64,000 nucleotides of DNA from NCBI GenBank assembly GCA_946811695.1, contig OX328132.1:95437456-95501455 (forward strand), given 5' to 3'. Below the pieces are notes generated by a model. The model saw only the letters and a list, made by a program, of their open reading frames with translations, did not search any database and was not told the DNA's origin. Position 1 is the stretch's first letter. The number at the start of each line of letters is the position of its first letter. Origin of the DNA: Gonocerus acuteangulatus (taxonomy: Eukaryota > Arthropoda > Insecta > Hemiptera > Coreidae). Both the position numbers and the translations under genes were made by a program. Of this stretch, positions 1 to 52,503 are shown in pieces.

Positions 1-350
1 GATTTGATAAATATACAGAAACTTCATCGCCCTGGTGAGATTTATTTTTCTTCTTGTGTCCATGTGCTAACTCCTTATGATGACACCAAAAATCATATTC
101 GGGTCGTGCAGTAGATGAGGCATCATCTTCTGACTTATTTGGGCTACTAATTCTTGATGTAATTATACTCCAGCTTAAAATTCTAAAATTTTAAATAAAT
201 AAAACTAAATAAATCAATTTCTTTTAATTTTTATGACTGGATATATTTTTGTTTATAGTTTTAGTTTTGCGTTGGTGAATTCGTGAAAAAAATAAACGAG
301 ATACACAACATGTAAAAGTCATCCTACCCGATATATTGCAACTGGTGAGA
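1..350. other. Unassigned A+T-rich sequence
   Basis: No coding segment, RNA gene or familiar repeat terminus was recognised here. Confidence 0.5.
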
Positions 351-1117
351 TTGCTTAAAAAGTGCTGATCTTGTATTTCGATAGAGTATTGGATTTGCTT
401 TAAAATGACTCTGGAAGCAATGCTCTAGGACCAGTAGAACCGGAGATATTAATGAATGTCCGGCCTACCCTATCACTCGCCAGCGGTGTTCTTACTCTCC
501 ATTCTGCAATACATCGCCGGGTTTCTCTCCGGCTTCCTCAGGCTGACTTCATCCATCCTTGGTGGTTGGCAAGGGAATGATCCTTTAGGAAATTTTGTGA
601 TCTTGGTATATTATTTAGAAAACTGTTAACCACGTTATCAGGAAATAGTGGTAATTGGAAAATAACCATTCGAATACTTACTAAATTCTCTACAAAAAAA
701 AGGTTCTAAAGTAATTTTCGATGGGATGATGTCGATTGGAAAAATAAGTGCTTAAAACTTCGAAAGTGTTAGTTTGCTTTGAACGGTTCTTTGTATTTGA
801 TTTCCTCAGTCATTGCTTGTTGTTTTATTGAATTGATCTGAGCGGAAATATTAATTTCCCACAAAAAGAAGAAACGTAAAATGAGAAAAAAATTTCGGTT
901 ATTGTTCCAAGCGGAAGTCGAAATGGCCTAGAGAGCAAGTTCCGCTACAGGCAGTTACTTGAGCCTAAAATCTTACTTTTCTTCAAGATTTCATTGGAGC
1001 AGGTGTTTTAATTTTTAACAAAAGATTATCTATATTTATTCGAGAGTTGCCAAATGACAGTAGGGATAAGAAGAGAAATGCGATAACATGAGAAAGTTTT
1101 ACGAGTCGGACCTTTTT
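350..1117 (+). repeat. Degenerate copy of dispersed family A
   Basis: The stretch carries the family A body phrases (start of a closed 'Tctctacaaaaaa..gttct' block near 690 and the 'aaataagtgctt' block near 744) and ends at 1071-1117 in a decayed form of the family's right terminus (ACGAGTCGGACCTTTTT). Position and order agree with the better copies at 3418-5250 and 36372-38583. Divergence suggests an old copy. Confidence 0.55.
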
Positions 1118-1447
1118 GGCAAAAGATCAGTCAAAGATCAATTCTAGGAGTGTGAAGTGGCCAAGGTCTGAAATTAAAGTGTGCCAGTGGAGGAAAAATT
1201 TGCTTAGACCGAAATCTAAGTTTCATAGTAATCTAATGGATCACCATCATTTTTCTGTTAAGAAAAGTGTGGTTGACATAAAATACCATGTAACTAGAGC
1301 TCTGGTTTAAATGACTATAAGAAGATGTAATTATTTTTACGATTGAAGTTATGACCAGATAATCTTTTCGATACCGCAGGGGGGATGGCTCTCCGGCATA
1401 TACCTATAATATACTATTTACGTGACTCGGATGGAGAGTACCATACA

Positions 1448-2425
1448 CTCAGTGGCAAAATGTTAGACATACCCTTGAAATTTCGAAAACTGAATACATT
1501 TTCTTCAAAATTGTGGTTCAACCTTTTTTTTTATAAGTTATTTCAAATGTATATAATTGTAAAAAAAAAAAAAAAAAAATTATCTTATGGTCATGGTCAC
1601 CGTTAAAGGAGAAAGAAAAAAAAAAAAACTTTCTGGTTGGATTTTATTTGAATAGTATGAATTTAATTTAATGAAATATGCGTTTATTATGGATTAAGAG
1701 AATTTTGAAGAAATAATAATTAGTATTTTATCTTGACTAAGATTAACCACTCTCACGTGACGCGAGGCAGCTTCGTAAGGCTACTCGTATACTTTGTTAC
1801 AATTACATATTTTGAGGACAAGTCCGGAGACGATCTATAGCCTCCTAAATTAATGCATGATGTTTGTTATATTTTATTAAATAGTCCGTTTGTTATATTT
1901 TATTTTATCTTTGTTCTATATTAAGAGATAAATAAATAACTGACAATGGCCTTATTTTGGCGCGTCAAAATGTTAGACACACTTGTTGTTATTTACTATC
2001 CTTTTAGTTTCTAATGGTTGATAAGGCATTTTTATACCTTAAATCCTTGAAAGCATTAAGATTTGACATTTTCCATTTGTCCTGTTTTTAATTTCAATGA
2101 CAACAGTTCCAATTAAAGTATAAGAAAAAAGAAGTGGTTGTCTCGAGAAGAGTGCCGTTTTATTTCTTACCTACACAAGGATAAGATGGGTTGTAGGGAG
2201 ATTTCAAGTAACATAAAACTAAGTTTATCTAATCTACCCCAGTTAATTCGGCCAGAGAGACAGACGAACTGGAAGGTCCATTGCCCAACTGGAAGACCAC
2301 CAGCACTATCATTGAGGAAGAAACAAATGGTCTAAGAATCGCATGCAACTCATGCAAAACAGCCAAAGCAATTGCAGAGGTATGTGGTATTCACGCCAAA
2401 AATATATTGCAATTTGAACCACCTC
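1448..2425 (+). mobile_element. Tc1-like DNA transposon relic, interrupted by a LINE fragment
   Basis: The left end CAGTGGCAAAATGTTAGACA at 1448 resembles a Tc1-type terminal repeat, and a related GTCAAAATGTTAGACAC block recurs at 1963. Between 2130 and 2400 the + strand encodes a Tc1-type N-terminal helix-turn-helix region: a SREECRFISYLHKDKMGCREIS-like start, then a GRPPALS linker, then after a stop and frame change a block equivalent to 'NSCKTAKAIAEVCGI'. The catalytic DDE part is absent, because the copy is cut at about 2400 by a family A terminus. A LINE 3' end is inserted at about 1557-1888. It cannot encode an active transposase. Confidence 0.6.
1557..1888 (-). mobile_element. 5'-truncated LINE 3' end (same family as 7007-10326)
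   Basis: Read on the minus strand, this matches the last codons (Gly-Leu-Phe-Asn-Lys-Ile-stop) and the 3' UTR of the LINE at 7007-10326, including the 'CTCCGGACTTGTCC' and 'CTTAATCCATAATAAACGC' blocks. Only the 3' end was inserted, as is usual for target-primed reverse transcription. It sits within the Tc1 relic and is therefore younger than it. Confidence 0.75.
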
Positions 2426-2556
2426 TACTTTCGTTATCTACAAGCTCTAAAACGTGAAATGGTTTAGTCGGCACTTTCGGGTTACGTCATTTGGTCGATT
2501 TCAGAATCAGGTTTCCTATCTATGGAGAGAAGGAGGAAACGAGTTAAAAAAAAACA
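2400..2556 (-). repeat. Family A left terminus (T5), inverted
   Basis: The block reads 'aatttgaaccacc..tttcg..ctctaaaacg' and then 'ggttacgtcatttgg' with a hairpin-like 'ctatggagagaaggagg'. This is the reverse complement of the family A left terminus seen at 3420-3560 and 36372-36515, here diverged. Confidence 0.55.
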
Positions 2557-2574
2557 AACATTATAATGGTGTGC

Positions 2575-2632
2575 CTAACAGAGGGAGGGAGAGAGGGTGA
2601 GAGGGAGAGGGAGAGAGGAGAGAGGGAGATAT
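2575..2632. repeat. Purine-only (GA/GGGA) low-complexity tract
   Basis: About 55 bases of G and A only (gagggagggagagagggtga and similar, with single T interruptions). It is simple sequence with no coding support. Confidence 0.8.
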
Positions 2633-2989
2633 TAGCAACCGGAGACTATCAACCGAGATGTCGGTGTCATCCTCCACCCTACATGGAAGCCCGTACTTAG
2701 GACTGCTAAAGAAAATCAAGCGCACCGCAGGAAGACGAAGAAAAGCATCAAACAGTTCCATCGGCTCCACGCAGTGTCGAGACCCGCCGGTACAAGAATC
2801 TACATCTGTAAAGCGCCATATGTAAATATGATTAAGTTTATTATAAAATAACAAATAAAAAAAGTTAAAAGCATGGACAACGGTCTGACGAAGCAGAAGG
2901 TGATTTCTGCGAAATATCACCTACAGAAACCGACCGTTGGAGAATGCCGTATTAACATCAATAATTCTCCCCAGCGAAGTACCCTAAAA

Positions 2990-2993
<4 letters not shown>

Positions 2994-3062
<69 letters not shown>

Positions 3063-3200
3063 AATTTGAACCACCTACATTTTCGTGATCTATGGTGTCT
3101 GAAACGAGAAAGTTTCTAGTCGGCACTTCCGGATTGTGTCGTGAGGTCAACCTCATAAGCGGGTTCTCCCTATGGAGGTATGGAGGAACCGCGCTAATAA
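2994..3200 (-). repeat. (TA)n(CA)n microsatellite plus inverted family A left terminus
   Basis: A (TA)n run at 2994-3043 and a (CA)n run at 3044-3061 are followed at 3063-3200 by the reverse complement of the family A left terminus (AAATTTGAACCACC, then GTCGGCACTTCCGG, then the GGAGG hairpin and GAACCGCGCTAA). Microsatellite next to T5 is the standard family A arrangement. Confidence 0.75.
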
Positions 3201-3559
3201 ACAAAATTGGAAGAGGGGATTAGAATAGAGGGTTTACTTCAGATGCAAATTACTAATATACTCATGCTAAACGTTATTTATTTTCTATGGTAACGAAATT
3301 TGGTATACGCCGTGGTATCTACAGAGAAAGACGTTTTGTAAAAATAAACTAAATCCGTCCATCCGAAGGGGGCTTTTAGGGCTCTGTATCCGCCTCCTGT
3401 GTTATGTTTGTAGAGTTTTCTTTTTAGCGCGGTTCCTCCCTCCCCCATAGGGAGGAACCCCGCTTATAGGGTTGATACAATGAAACAATCCGGAAGTGCC
3501 GACTAGAAAATTTCGCGTTTCAGAACCCCTAGAGACCGAAAATAATGGTGGTTCAAATT

Positions 3560-3608
<49 letters not shown>

Positions 3609-3623
3609 TTATTTATTTATATA

Positions 3624-3680
<57 letters not shown>

Positions 3681-4864
3681 CTGTTCGCTCTCTAGATAGA
3701 AGACGAATGGTCCGATTTTGATGAAATTTGGTACAAAAATCCTTCGTCCAATTTGAAATGTCAAGTTCGTTAACCAGCAAAATCCGCCTACTGGAAGATG
3801 GCGTTTGGGGCGAAATTCGCGCAAAAAAAAATCGTAACGCTTACGTTTTTGAGTTCATAAGCTTGTAAGTACTCGTTTTATAGGCTTCTTGGGCTAGGAA
3901 AACGAATGAAACCATTTTCAAGGCGATAGCTTTAACCGTTTTTGAGAAAATTGGAAAAACAGTTTTTGAATACCGTTTTTGGTTTGGGTACTTAGAATCA
4001 TGGGATTCAGTTGAAACATTTTCTGCAGGTTCTACTTTCATTAAAACTAATATGGTGAAAGTTTTGTTACGTTTGGAGTCTGGAAAGAGTTAGAATAAAA
4101 TATTTTATGAACAGACATGAAAAGTTTTGGGAAGTTCGTATACTTTCATTAATATCTCGAATACGGTTGGGAAATCGTGGTAAGTGGATAGAAACTATTT
4201 GAAAGCTTACTAAATTCTCTACAAAAAAGATTCTAAAACTATTTTTGATTAGGTTATGTCAATCGGAGAAATAAGTGCTTAAAACTTCAAATACGTCTGT
4301 TTTGTTCTTATGAACGGGTTTTTGTCGTTCTTGTTGTAATTTTTGTCTCTTTCCCTTCGTTTTTTATTGCTTTTTATTTTTGTAATTTCTTATGTTGCGA
4401 AAATTTTGTGTGTAAAACAGGATATGAAAAATGAGGCCAATTTTCTGTTGCTAGAAATAATATAAATTTTGGGAACTTTCATTAATATCTCGAAAACTGT
4501 TGAGAATTTTGGTAAACGGAAGAATACCATTAGAAAGCTTATTAAATGCTCTACATAAAAGGTTCTAATGAAAGTTTTGATTAGGCGATGTCAATCGGAG
4601 AAATAAGAGCTTAAAGCTTTAAAGTAATTGATTTCGCTTATTCGAAGTGTTCTTTTTGTCTGTATTTTATTCCTTGTTATTTTTTAATTGCTTATAGTTG
4701 GATAATGTATTCGAAAATAAAACAGGTTAAGTAAAATAACAAAAACAATTTATTGTTAGAAATATAGAGTTCCAAGATTCCAAGACCTTGTAACTAGCGG
4801 GACGGTTTCTAGTGTTGCCGACCCTTCCAGGTAAGATTGTAAATCCTACCTTTCAAGACTGGTG

Positions 4865-5115
4865 GAACCAAAATATAACTGTCAGGGTTCGGTCACTGCT
4901 ACTTAATAAAACTACATTTTATCGTAAAAATGGTTTTATTGTGCCGACGTTTCGGCTTGAACTTCAAGCCTTCATCAGGGCTGTAAATACAAGTAGGACA
5001 TATTTACACATACACATATAAACGCACACATATGTACATATATATGCCCACATACATACACATATGGGGTATGTATTATTAAGTAGCAGTGACCTAACCC
5101 GGGCAATCCCTACCT
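4865..5115 (-). mobile_element. Penelope-like terminal (pLTR) fragment
   Basis: Minus strand reads CCCGGGTTAGGTCACTGC, then a hammerhead core, then 'cttaataaaactacat..' and the paired end 'AGTGACCGAACCC'. 'GGTTCGGTCACTGCTACTTA' at 4888 and its inverted partner 'taagtagcagtgacctaacc' at 5080 are the two limbs. Arrangement and hammerhead agree with solo terminal repeats of Penelope-like retroelements. There is no coding sequence. Confidence 0.65.
4930..4990 (-). ncRNA. Hammerhead ribozyme motif (Penelope type, minimal stem III)
   Basis: On the minus strand: stem I 5' limb GCC; catalytic box CTGATGA (4972-4978); stem II GGCTTGAA/TTCAAGCC; GAAA box (4950-4953); CGTC, where the cleavage site would follow the C (4946); stem I 3' limb GGC, extendable by TTT/AAA after a bulge. 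All invariant core positions are present. Stem III is only AC/GU with no loop, a form known in Penelope-like elements that is proposed to act as a dimer. Type assignment follows published hammerheads in Penelope-like retroelements; activity is inferred only. Confidence 0.75.
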
Positions 5116-5250
5116 TGCATCATCAACGGTCAACGATCTCCTCTCAACAAAATAATAACTGCTTCTATTTTAATCTTTCGAAATTAGACTAGGGATAAGA
5201 ACGGAACCGCGCTAAGATGAGGCAGTTCCTGCGAGTCGGACTTTTTTACA

Positions 5251-5589
5251 TGGGGACACTTTTATTATTCACTAGGATCAATTGACGAAAATGTGAAATG
5301 TTGTGTATTTAGTAAGCGGTGCAACACATCACAGACCCTGGAAGGAAATTAATTATTGAGATAGCTGTTCATTGCAAATGTAAAAACTATTCATGTTTTT
5401 CATATAGTTTATTTTAAGCAAATTATGCAGTCCAGTAATGCAGTCTAGTTAGTTTTGCAGCTCCTGTTTGACGCACATTTTCTATACAGAATAAAGAATG
5501 TAAATACAATTTTCCACCAAGTTGCTTCATTCCCAACAAGCAAAGTGAGGAAAGATAAAGTTGAGACCCAACACAGATCCGCATCAAGC
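5251..5589. other. Upstream sequence of the arrestin-domain gene, nothing recognised
   Basis: This separates the family A right terminus from the G+C-richer 5' region. I see no TATA box that I would defend, and no coding sequence. Confidence 0.4.
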
Positions 5590-5763
5590 CGTAGGTGTGT
5601 TTAGAGTGGGCAGTGGGGCTCGTCTGGAAGGGTGGGAGACTCCGAAGGTCTAACAGCTATGGAGGGGGAAGTAATGACGTAACTCCGAGGTAAGGGGAAA
5701 GTGAACAGTCCCTTGTAAGGTGGGTACCGGGGAAGGTCTTTGAGTAATGGTAATGCTAGGGTA
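5590..5763 (+). promoter_or_regulatory. Probable 5' UTR/promoter-proximal region with a short upstream ORF
   Basis: This is locally G+C-richer than its surroundings and contains a CRE-like TGACGTAA at 5673-5680. A five-codon upstream ORF (ATG at 5747, Met-Val-Met-Leu-Gly, stop TAA at 5762-5764) overlaps the main ATG as TAATG, a geometry that could allow termination and reinitiation. The transcription start is not visible. A 5' UTR intron cannot be excluded. Confidence 0.4.
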
Positions 5764-47355
<41,592 letters not shown>

Positions 47356-47684
47356 AAAACGAAATTGTCATTATCTAGTTTCTTAACTTTCTTACAAATT
47401 ACTAACATGAGCTGAACGTTATAGTTCATCACAACTAAGAAGTCTGAGTATTTATTATCTTATCATGTTATTTGTTGAAAGACAATTAATACTTTATATT
47501 GTCAAGAAAATAATCAACTATAAATATTGAATATTTGCATGAAGTGAACTTTCTTTCAATAAGTAATATTACTCTTTTTGATATATCTGAATGTAAAGAA
47601 ATTACCAAATTAAACAGGCAATAACATCAAAGTGCTTAAAATATAAAATACTAAGATAAGCATAATTATATTTTAGGAAATTAT

Positions 47685-47760
<76 letters not shown>

Positions 47761-47930
47761 ATGTGTGTGTGTGTGTGTGTGTGTATACAAACATATAAAA
47801 CAAAGTGTGACTTAATAGTAATAAATATTTGTAAGTGCATGTGTGTAAGCAGGAGAAAGGATTTTGCACACACTTGTTATTTATCAACATACTTGTAATA
47901 CTCACTTATTTACAGATAAATAAACTGTGG
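47356..47930 (+). other. Probable 3' UTR with GT/GCGT microsatellite
   Basis: A (GT)n(GCGT)n(GT)n run at 47691-47783 and an AATAAA at 47919-47924 that could be the polyadenylation signal. The His-Thr/Cys-Val frames across the repeat are artefacts. 3' UTR extent not established. Confidence 0.45.
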
Positions 47931-48082
47931 GCAGATCTGAAAATAACAACTATAAGACAATTATTTTGAGAGACAATCACAAGTTTAGTATATAGCAATA
48001 ATGATTATAAGTAATTTATTAAGACTAATAGTGGGAAATTATTTATTTAATAGACATTATATTTTGTTGATTATGTATATTA

Positions 48083-48114
<32 letters not shown>
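48083..48114. repeat. (CA)n microsatellite
   Basis: Perfect CA run. The rest of 47931-48730 is A+T-rich with nothing recognised. Confidence 0.85.
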
Positions 48115-48115
<1 letters not shown>

Positions 48116-48730
48116 TTAAAATGTTGTTAAAAATATATTTTCTGAATTTGCCTGCTTCTTGTTTTATTTAATCTTCAAAATAATTTGTTTTTAAATTTTA
48201 TTTATTGTGAGTAAAAACGTTCTATCCTTTTAGTATTTAAGAACTACAACCAGGCAGTTAAGAAATGAAGATATGAGTATAAGATTTTTCTTGTTCAAAA
48301 ATGTTAAGGGGAATTATCTTAGCCGAATGAAAATAAATAGATCTTATAAATTTCAATACATGTAAAGTGCCAAAAAAATACATATTATAAGAACTAAGCA
48401 TTTTATATGCGTAAGAAGTAAGAATTTATTAAGTTACAGGGCTCTGAATAGTATGCATTTTGTAGAAAATATAGCCCCAATAAACAATTATTAACTAATG
48501 CTACTAGTGTTAAGGTCCTAAAAGGTTGATAAACTTTAAAAACAACCCCCCCAAAAAAATAATGAATGCTATTGATCTATATGTTTATGCTCTTAAGCGT
48601 CTATGAATCACTCGCATTTAAATATAATTTTATGCATAGTATAGACATTTTAATCAAAGATTACCTTCTTATCATGTAAGAAGGAAAAATATAAAAATCC
48701 TTTTAAACAATTAAAATGTGCCCCTATTAA

Positions 48731-49434
48731 ATTCACTTATCAGGCGGAAGTTTAACAAATAAAATATATGAATTAATAAAAAAGATATAATATTTCCTGC
48801 TCAACTAGTTTAGCACCTTTAGTGCCTCATCAGGAGCTAAAATTGAAAATATTTAACCTATTCAGGACTGTAGACTGAAAAATCAGTTTAAGCTCACCGA
48901 TCCCCGTGGCCTGTAGAGTGATATATCAGTTCGGAGCGCACCTATCCCTGTGGCCTGTAGACTGAAATATCAGTTCGCTCTATTCAGCGTTAGAGGACTG
49001 TGGCTTTGTTATAAGTTCCGACCCTTGCTTCATCTACTGGTTGATGGGACATGTTCTAGTACTTTTCCTTGCCACTAGAGTTCATTTAAATGCAATTTAT
49101 CACTTGTACGGACACTTTACAACCCCTTGTCCTTTTTCTACCCGACTTACCTACCCTTATCCCTCGCAGTTTTAGCCTTCAGTCTGTGGAACTTTGGATG
49201 ATAGGAAAAGTTAAAAAAATTATGCGTATAAAGAAACAGAAACGTTAATACAGCTAAAAAGCATTCAGGCCACGGGGCACGTCAACTACCCTGGACTCTT
49301 AGGCTGCCAGTCCCACAATACGCTCATATCAGATAGTCCATAAAAGGTTAAAGCTACAATAATCTATAGAACCTTCAACTATCTGGGCTAGATCATGAAT
49401 ATTTTATTTTTTATCTTCCACCTGATAAGTGAAT
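48731..49434. mobile_element. 0.7-kb inverted-repeat element carrying a hammerhead relic
   Basis: Terminal arms ATTCACTTATCAGGCGGAAG (48731) and the inverse of ATTCACTTATCAGGTGGAAG (49434) pair for about 40 bases with few mismatches. The interior has a tandem pair of about 62 bases with GTGGCCTGTAGAGTGATATA and TCAGTTCG (48900-49000). No coding frame. Hammerhead at the left end. Flanking duplication not resolved. Superfamily unclear. Confidence 0.65.
48790..48846 (-). ncRNA. Hammerhead ribozyme relic (one core base lost)
   Basis: Minus strand: stem I GCTC/GAGC; CTGATGA; stem II GCAC/GGUGC with UAAA loop; then UAAA where GAAA is required; stem III ACU/AGU without loop; U at the cleavage position. 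One substitution (G12) separates it from a full core, so it is probably inactive. Confidence 0.65.
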
Positions 49435-49503
49435 GCATAATTTATATTTTTTCTTCCTTAAATTTTGCATTCATTTTCCATGATATGCTTATAAAATTTA
49501 AAA

Positions 49504-49506
<3 letters not shown>

Positions 49507-49534
<28 letters not shown>
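49507..49534. repeat. Poly-A tract
   Basis: 28 A's preceding AGTCTCTATTATAAC. No SINE or LINE body recognised to the left. Confidence 0.8.
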
Positions 49535-49538
<4 letters not shown>

Positions 49539-51236
49539 CTATTATAACAAGTTAATTGTTGTTGTTGTTTGTTGCTGTTAATTTTTATTAAAAATAGATC
49601 ATAGTGGAATCACAACTCATATTTTGTGAGTTAAATAAGGTTTCAGTGTGTTTCTTTAATGATTTTACTACTGAATGGAAGGAATGGGATTCACCTCTAG
49701 CTCTAAACATCAGTTATATGATCTTTTTATTATTTTTATAGAAGGGTGAGAGTTGATAAAATTCACGAGGAATGGTCAAGTTGAGTAACTACCATTTTTT
49801 GGATGTTAAATTTGGAGTGTCTGTAGAGAAATATGTGATGAGGATTGTGTTTACATAAAATATTATAAGAAATCCATCTGATAATCATGATACAGGATAG
49901 AAGTTAACCCTCAGTGTGGCATGCTATATCCGCCCTCTAAAGACTTTCCATCAATGCCATGCCTGTATATATATGTGCCCCAAAGCCATTCTACTGAATC
50001 TTCTCATAATTTATTACCTTCACCCTGAATTGTAATTTTGTATTTATTTATTTAATAATTAACTCAGAATTTTGGGACGAGTTATCTATAGGTCATCACC
50101 CTTTTCTAGCCAGGATAGGGCTGATCCCAAAGAACCATGTCTAGTGGGAATCGAGCCCATGACCCTCGGCATGGAGTGTTAAGTTCTTATGCCTTAACAC
50201 GCACGGCCACCGGGCCTCCACTGTTTTTTTAATTATATGGGCGATTCTACAGAAAGGTAGCACTTTTTGTCAATTATTTAGTCCGTATTGAAAATCTTAA
50301 TATTTTTCCTTTTTAGTAACACGATAAAAAACTGTTTTCAATCATACTTAGCATGGGATGATCTGTAACAACCTTTGATCTTGCCCTGGCAAAAGCCTAA
50401 TTCTCTCTCCCCTGGCCTGTCATACTACTCAGGTTTGCCACTGTCGTTGATGTTCTTTAGGCCTACAGTAACTTGCAGGAAGTTTTTTTGTTTTAGTATT
50501 TGTTTCATTATGCCCTTATGAAAGTAGCTTGAAGAGAAAAAAATAAAAAATATTATCATAAAGGATAACAAAAGCTTCACTAATGTCTGTCACTCACAAT
50601 TTTATCACTCCCCTGTCACAATGAAACCTCAACACTTGTGAAGTGTAAACATGGATTTTTTTTTTTCAGACAGCTGATTTAGAATCTCAATGTAAACAAA
50701 AACAAATGATTGCAGTTTGATTTTGATTTCCGGGAAGAGAGGATGTACTTTAAAAGTTATTTTCAAGTAAAATGACGAGTTGTAAAAATTGTTGATCACT
50801 CCCCTGTTCTTCATAAAAAGTCAGTTGATTTTTATTCTTGAGATTTGATAACATTGTTTGGCAAGTACCCCAAAACACTTTATTTAGATGTCATTAAAAG
50901 CTTTTCATTATAAAAATGGTGTGCCACAGGTGATCATAACCTCAAAATTATCATCTCCTGTTTCTCACTTCCCTGCCAATCATAGTACAACACTGAGGCA
51001 CATGACGAAATTGATATTCAAGAGCAAGACTTTGTTTGGTAATTTGTACTAAAAAGTTTGGCCTAGTAGTATTACTTTTTGTTCTGTTAATTTAATAAAT
51101 AAAAATAATTGACACAAATGTGCTTTTTGTTTTTCATTTTTTCTTGACAGGGAATAGAGGATTCAATTTTTATCACTATCCTGGCAGTATGAAATATAGT
51201 GCTTAATTATATTATATTTTCTCAAGAAGTTTTTGA
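49535..51236. other. Intergenic sequence with one SINE
   Basis: Apart from the S3 SINE at 50040-50221 and a lone TTAACCCTCAGTGTGGCATG at 49908 (could be one end of a piggyBac-type element), nothing is recognised. Confidence 0.4.
50040..50221 (-). mobile_element. tRNA-derived SINE, family S3, second copy
   Basis: Minus strand: GGAGGCCCGGTGGCCGTGCG head, B box GGCTCGATTCC, body CACTAGACATGGTTC, tail AGAAAAGGGTGATGACCTAT, AGATAACTCGTCCC, then (TAAA)n-like TAAATAAATA. Confidence 0.8.
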
Positions 51237-51473
51237 TCAACACTGAAATTGTTTTAACGTTTGAAGGAAAATACATAAAATAGCAAAGTAATATATATTA
51301 TTGAAGGGAGGGGGTCTCCCGTGGTCTAATGGATAGCACCTTGGATTCATAAGCGGGAGATGGTGGGTTCGATTCCCAACCTCCGGCAGGAATTTTATCA
51401 TCCCACGGCTCGCTGGTAAAATTCCTTGCTGCACCCTGGATGTCGGCGCTAATGACTCAGATGTAGATGCGCC

Positions 51474-51517
<44 letters not shown>

Positions 51518-52250
51518 ATGAAAGTAAGTGAAGAAGTTCCCAAAATTTTTCATGTATGGTCATAAAATATTTTATTCTAACCCTTCCTTACCTCCAAACG
51601 TAACCAAAAGTTTAACATATTAGTTTTGATGAAATTCGAACATGCAAAAAATGTTTCAACTGAATCCCATGATTTTAAGTACCAAAACGAAATATCCCGA
51701 GTGCCATTTTGAATACGTAGAATACAAACAGTTATTACTTTGTTTAGATCATTCTTAATGTAAATACATATTCCAAAGAAAAGCAAGATTGTCGGCAAGG
51801 CACAAGAAACTATCCTAAGCGGAAATTATTGAAGGGAATGCAATGCTATACAACCCTATAACGGGAATTTATATTTTGGGTGCATTGTTGAAGAGTTATC
51901 CGGTCAAGGGCAAAAAATGTGCAGCAAAAAGTGTTTTTTCCCCAAAATGACAGACTTTCAAGAAAGTGTATTTCAAAAACTAAACATATCTCGAAAAACT
52001 TGAGTAGAACTTGTAGAAAATTTAATCAGCTTTCATTTGTTATAGAATGTTCATGTCGCTAGGATTCAGGGTTTCCGAGGTATAAGCCGGATTTCTGAAA
52101 AATGGGACCTTCTAAACCCCCCTCCCCACCGGTTTAAAGGCTACGGGCAGGGGCATTTGATATGTTGACCTCCTAACCAACCCAAACAAAGTTAGGAAGT
52201 CAAAAATTTTGTTCCGAGCATTTCTATCTACAGCTGTTTTTGAGCATTCA
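51237..52250 (+). repeat. Family F arm, split by a SINE-led insertion
   Basis: Left part to ATTATTGAAGGGA (51309), right part from 51825 with TTTTCCCCAAAATGACAGAC, TATCTCGAAAAACTT and AAAATGGGACCTTCTAAACC. Matches 17270-17640 and the 16-kb fold-back. Confidence 0.78.
51310..51824 (+). mobile_element. SINE S1 with about 310 bases of co-mobilised 3' flank
   Basis: Starts GGGGTCTCCCGTGGTCTAAT, B box GGTTCGATTCC, tail to GCCGTAAAA, poly(A) 51475-51515. It continues into the inverse of 29113-29426, that is the sequence lying 3' of the SINE at 29427-29668. The entire 515 bases are bracketed by ATTATTGAAGGGA (51297-51309 and 51825-51837, 13/13) in a family F arm, so SINE and flank arrived as one unit. 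It ends ..CTAAGCGGAA without a second poly(A). Confidence 0.85.
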
Positions 52251-52503
52251 TTGCCTGGACTGTAGGCATCCTCACCCTTATCCTAGTGACTTTAACCCTT
52301 TCAAGACTCATAGTCGCTTTCATGACAAAAGGCTGGCATGCCCCGTGGACTGATAGTAAGGTAAAACTCATTTTTTAATTCATCTTCATGGAAAATGTGA
52401 TGCTGTACCAGTGGACTATGTTGAAAATTTATTTTTTCCTATTTCTGACAGGGTTCTGGCCCTTTGTAGTGCCACGTGATGAGTGTCATAATTTCTTCTT
52501 TTT

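Larger units (their letters stand above)
3418..5250 (+). repeat. Family A dispersed element, full-length reference copy
   Basis: Left terminus T5 at 3420-3560: TTAGCGCGGTTCCTCCCTCC, a self-complementary GGTTCCTCCC/GGGAGGAACC hairpin, then GCCGACTAGAAAATTTCGCG. Next comes an internal (TA)n tract (3559-3675) and a body starting TTTGTCTGTTCGCTCTCTAG. The body contains 'ttaacgaactcg'-type and 'TTTCATTAATATCTCGAA' blocks, the latter repeated about 340 bases apart. Right terminus T3 at 5198-5250: GGAACCGCGCTAAGATGA, GCAGTTCCTGC, GAGTCGGACTTTTTT. No open reading frame of note, so it is non-autonomous. At least a dozen T3 copies occur in the window. Superfamily not recognised. A Penelope-like fragment (4865-5115) sits within it. 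Confidence 0.7.

Noticed and set aside
2873..3204. Overlapping Tyr-Ile-repeat frames on both strands here and at other TA tracts
   Set aside because: They are translations of (TA)n microsatellites, not proteins.
47602..47905. His-Thr and Cys-Val repeat frames
   Set aside because: They translate the GT/GCGT microsatellite in all frames.
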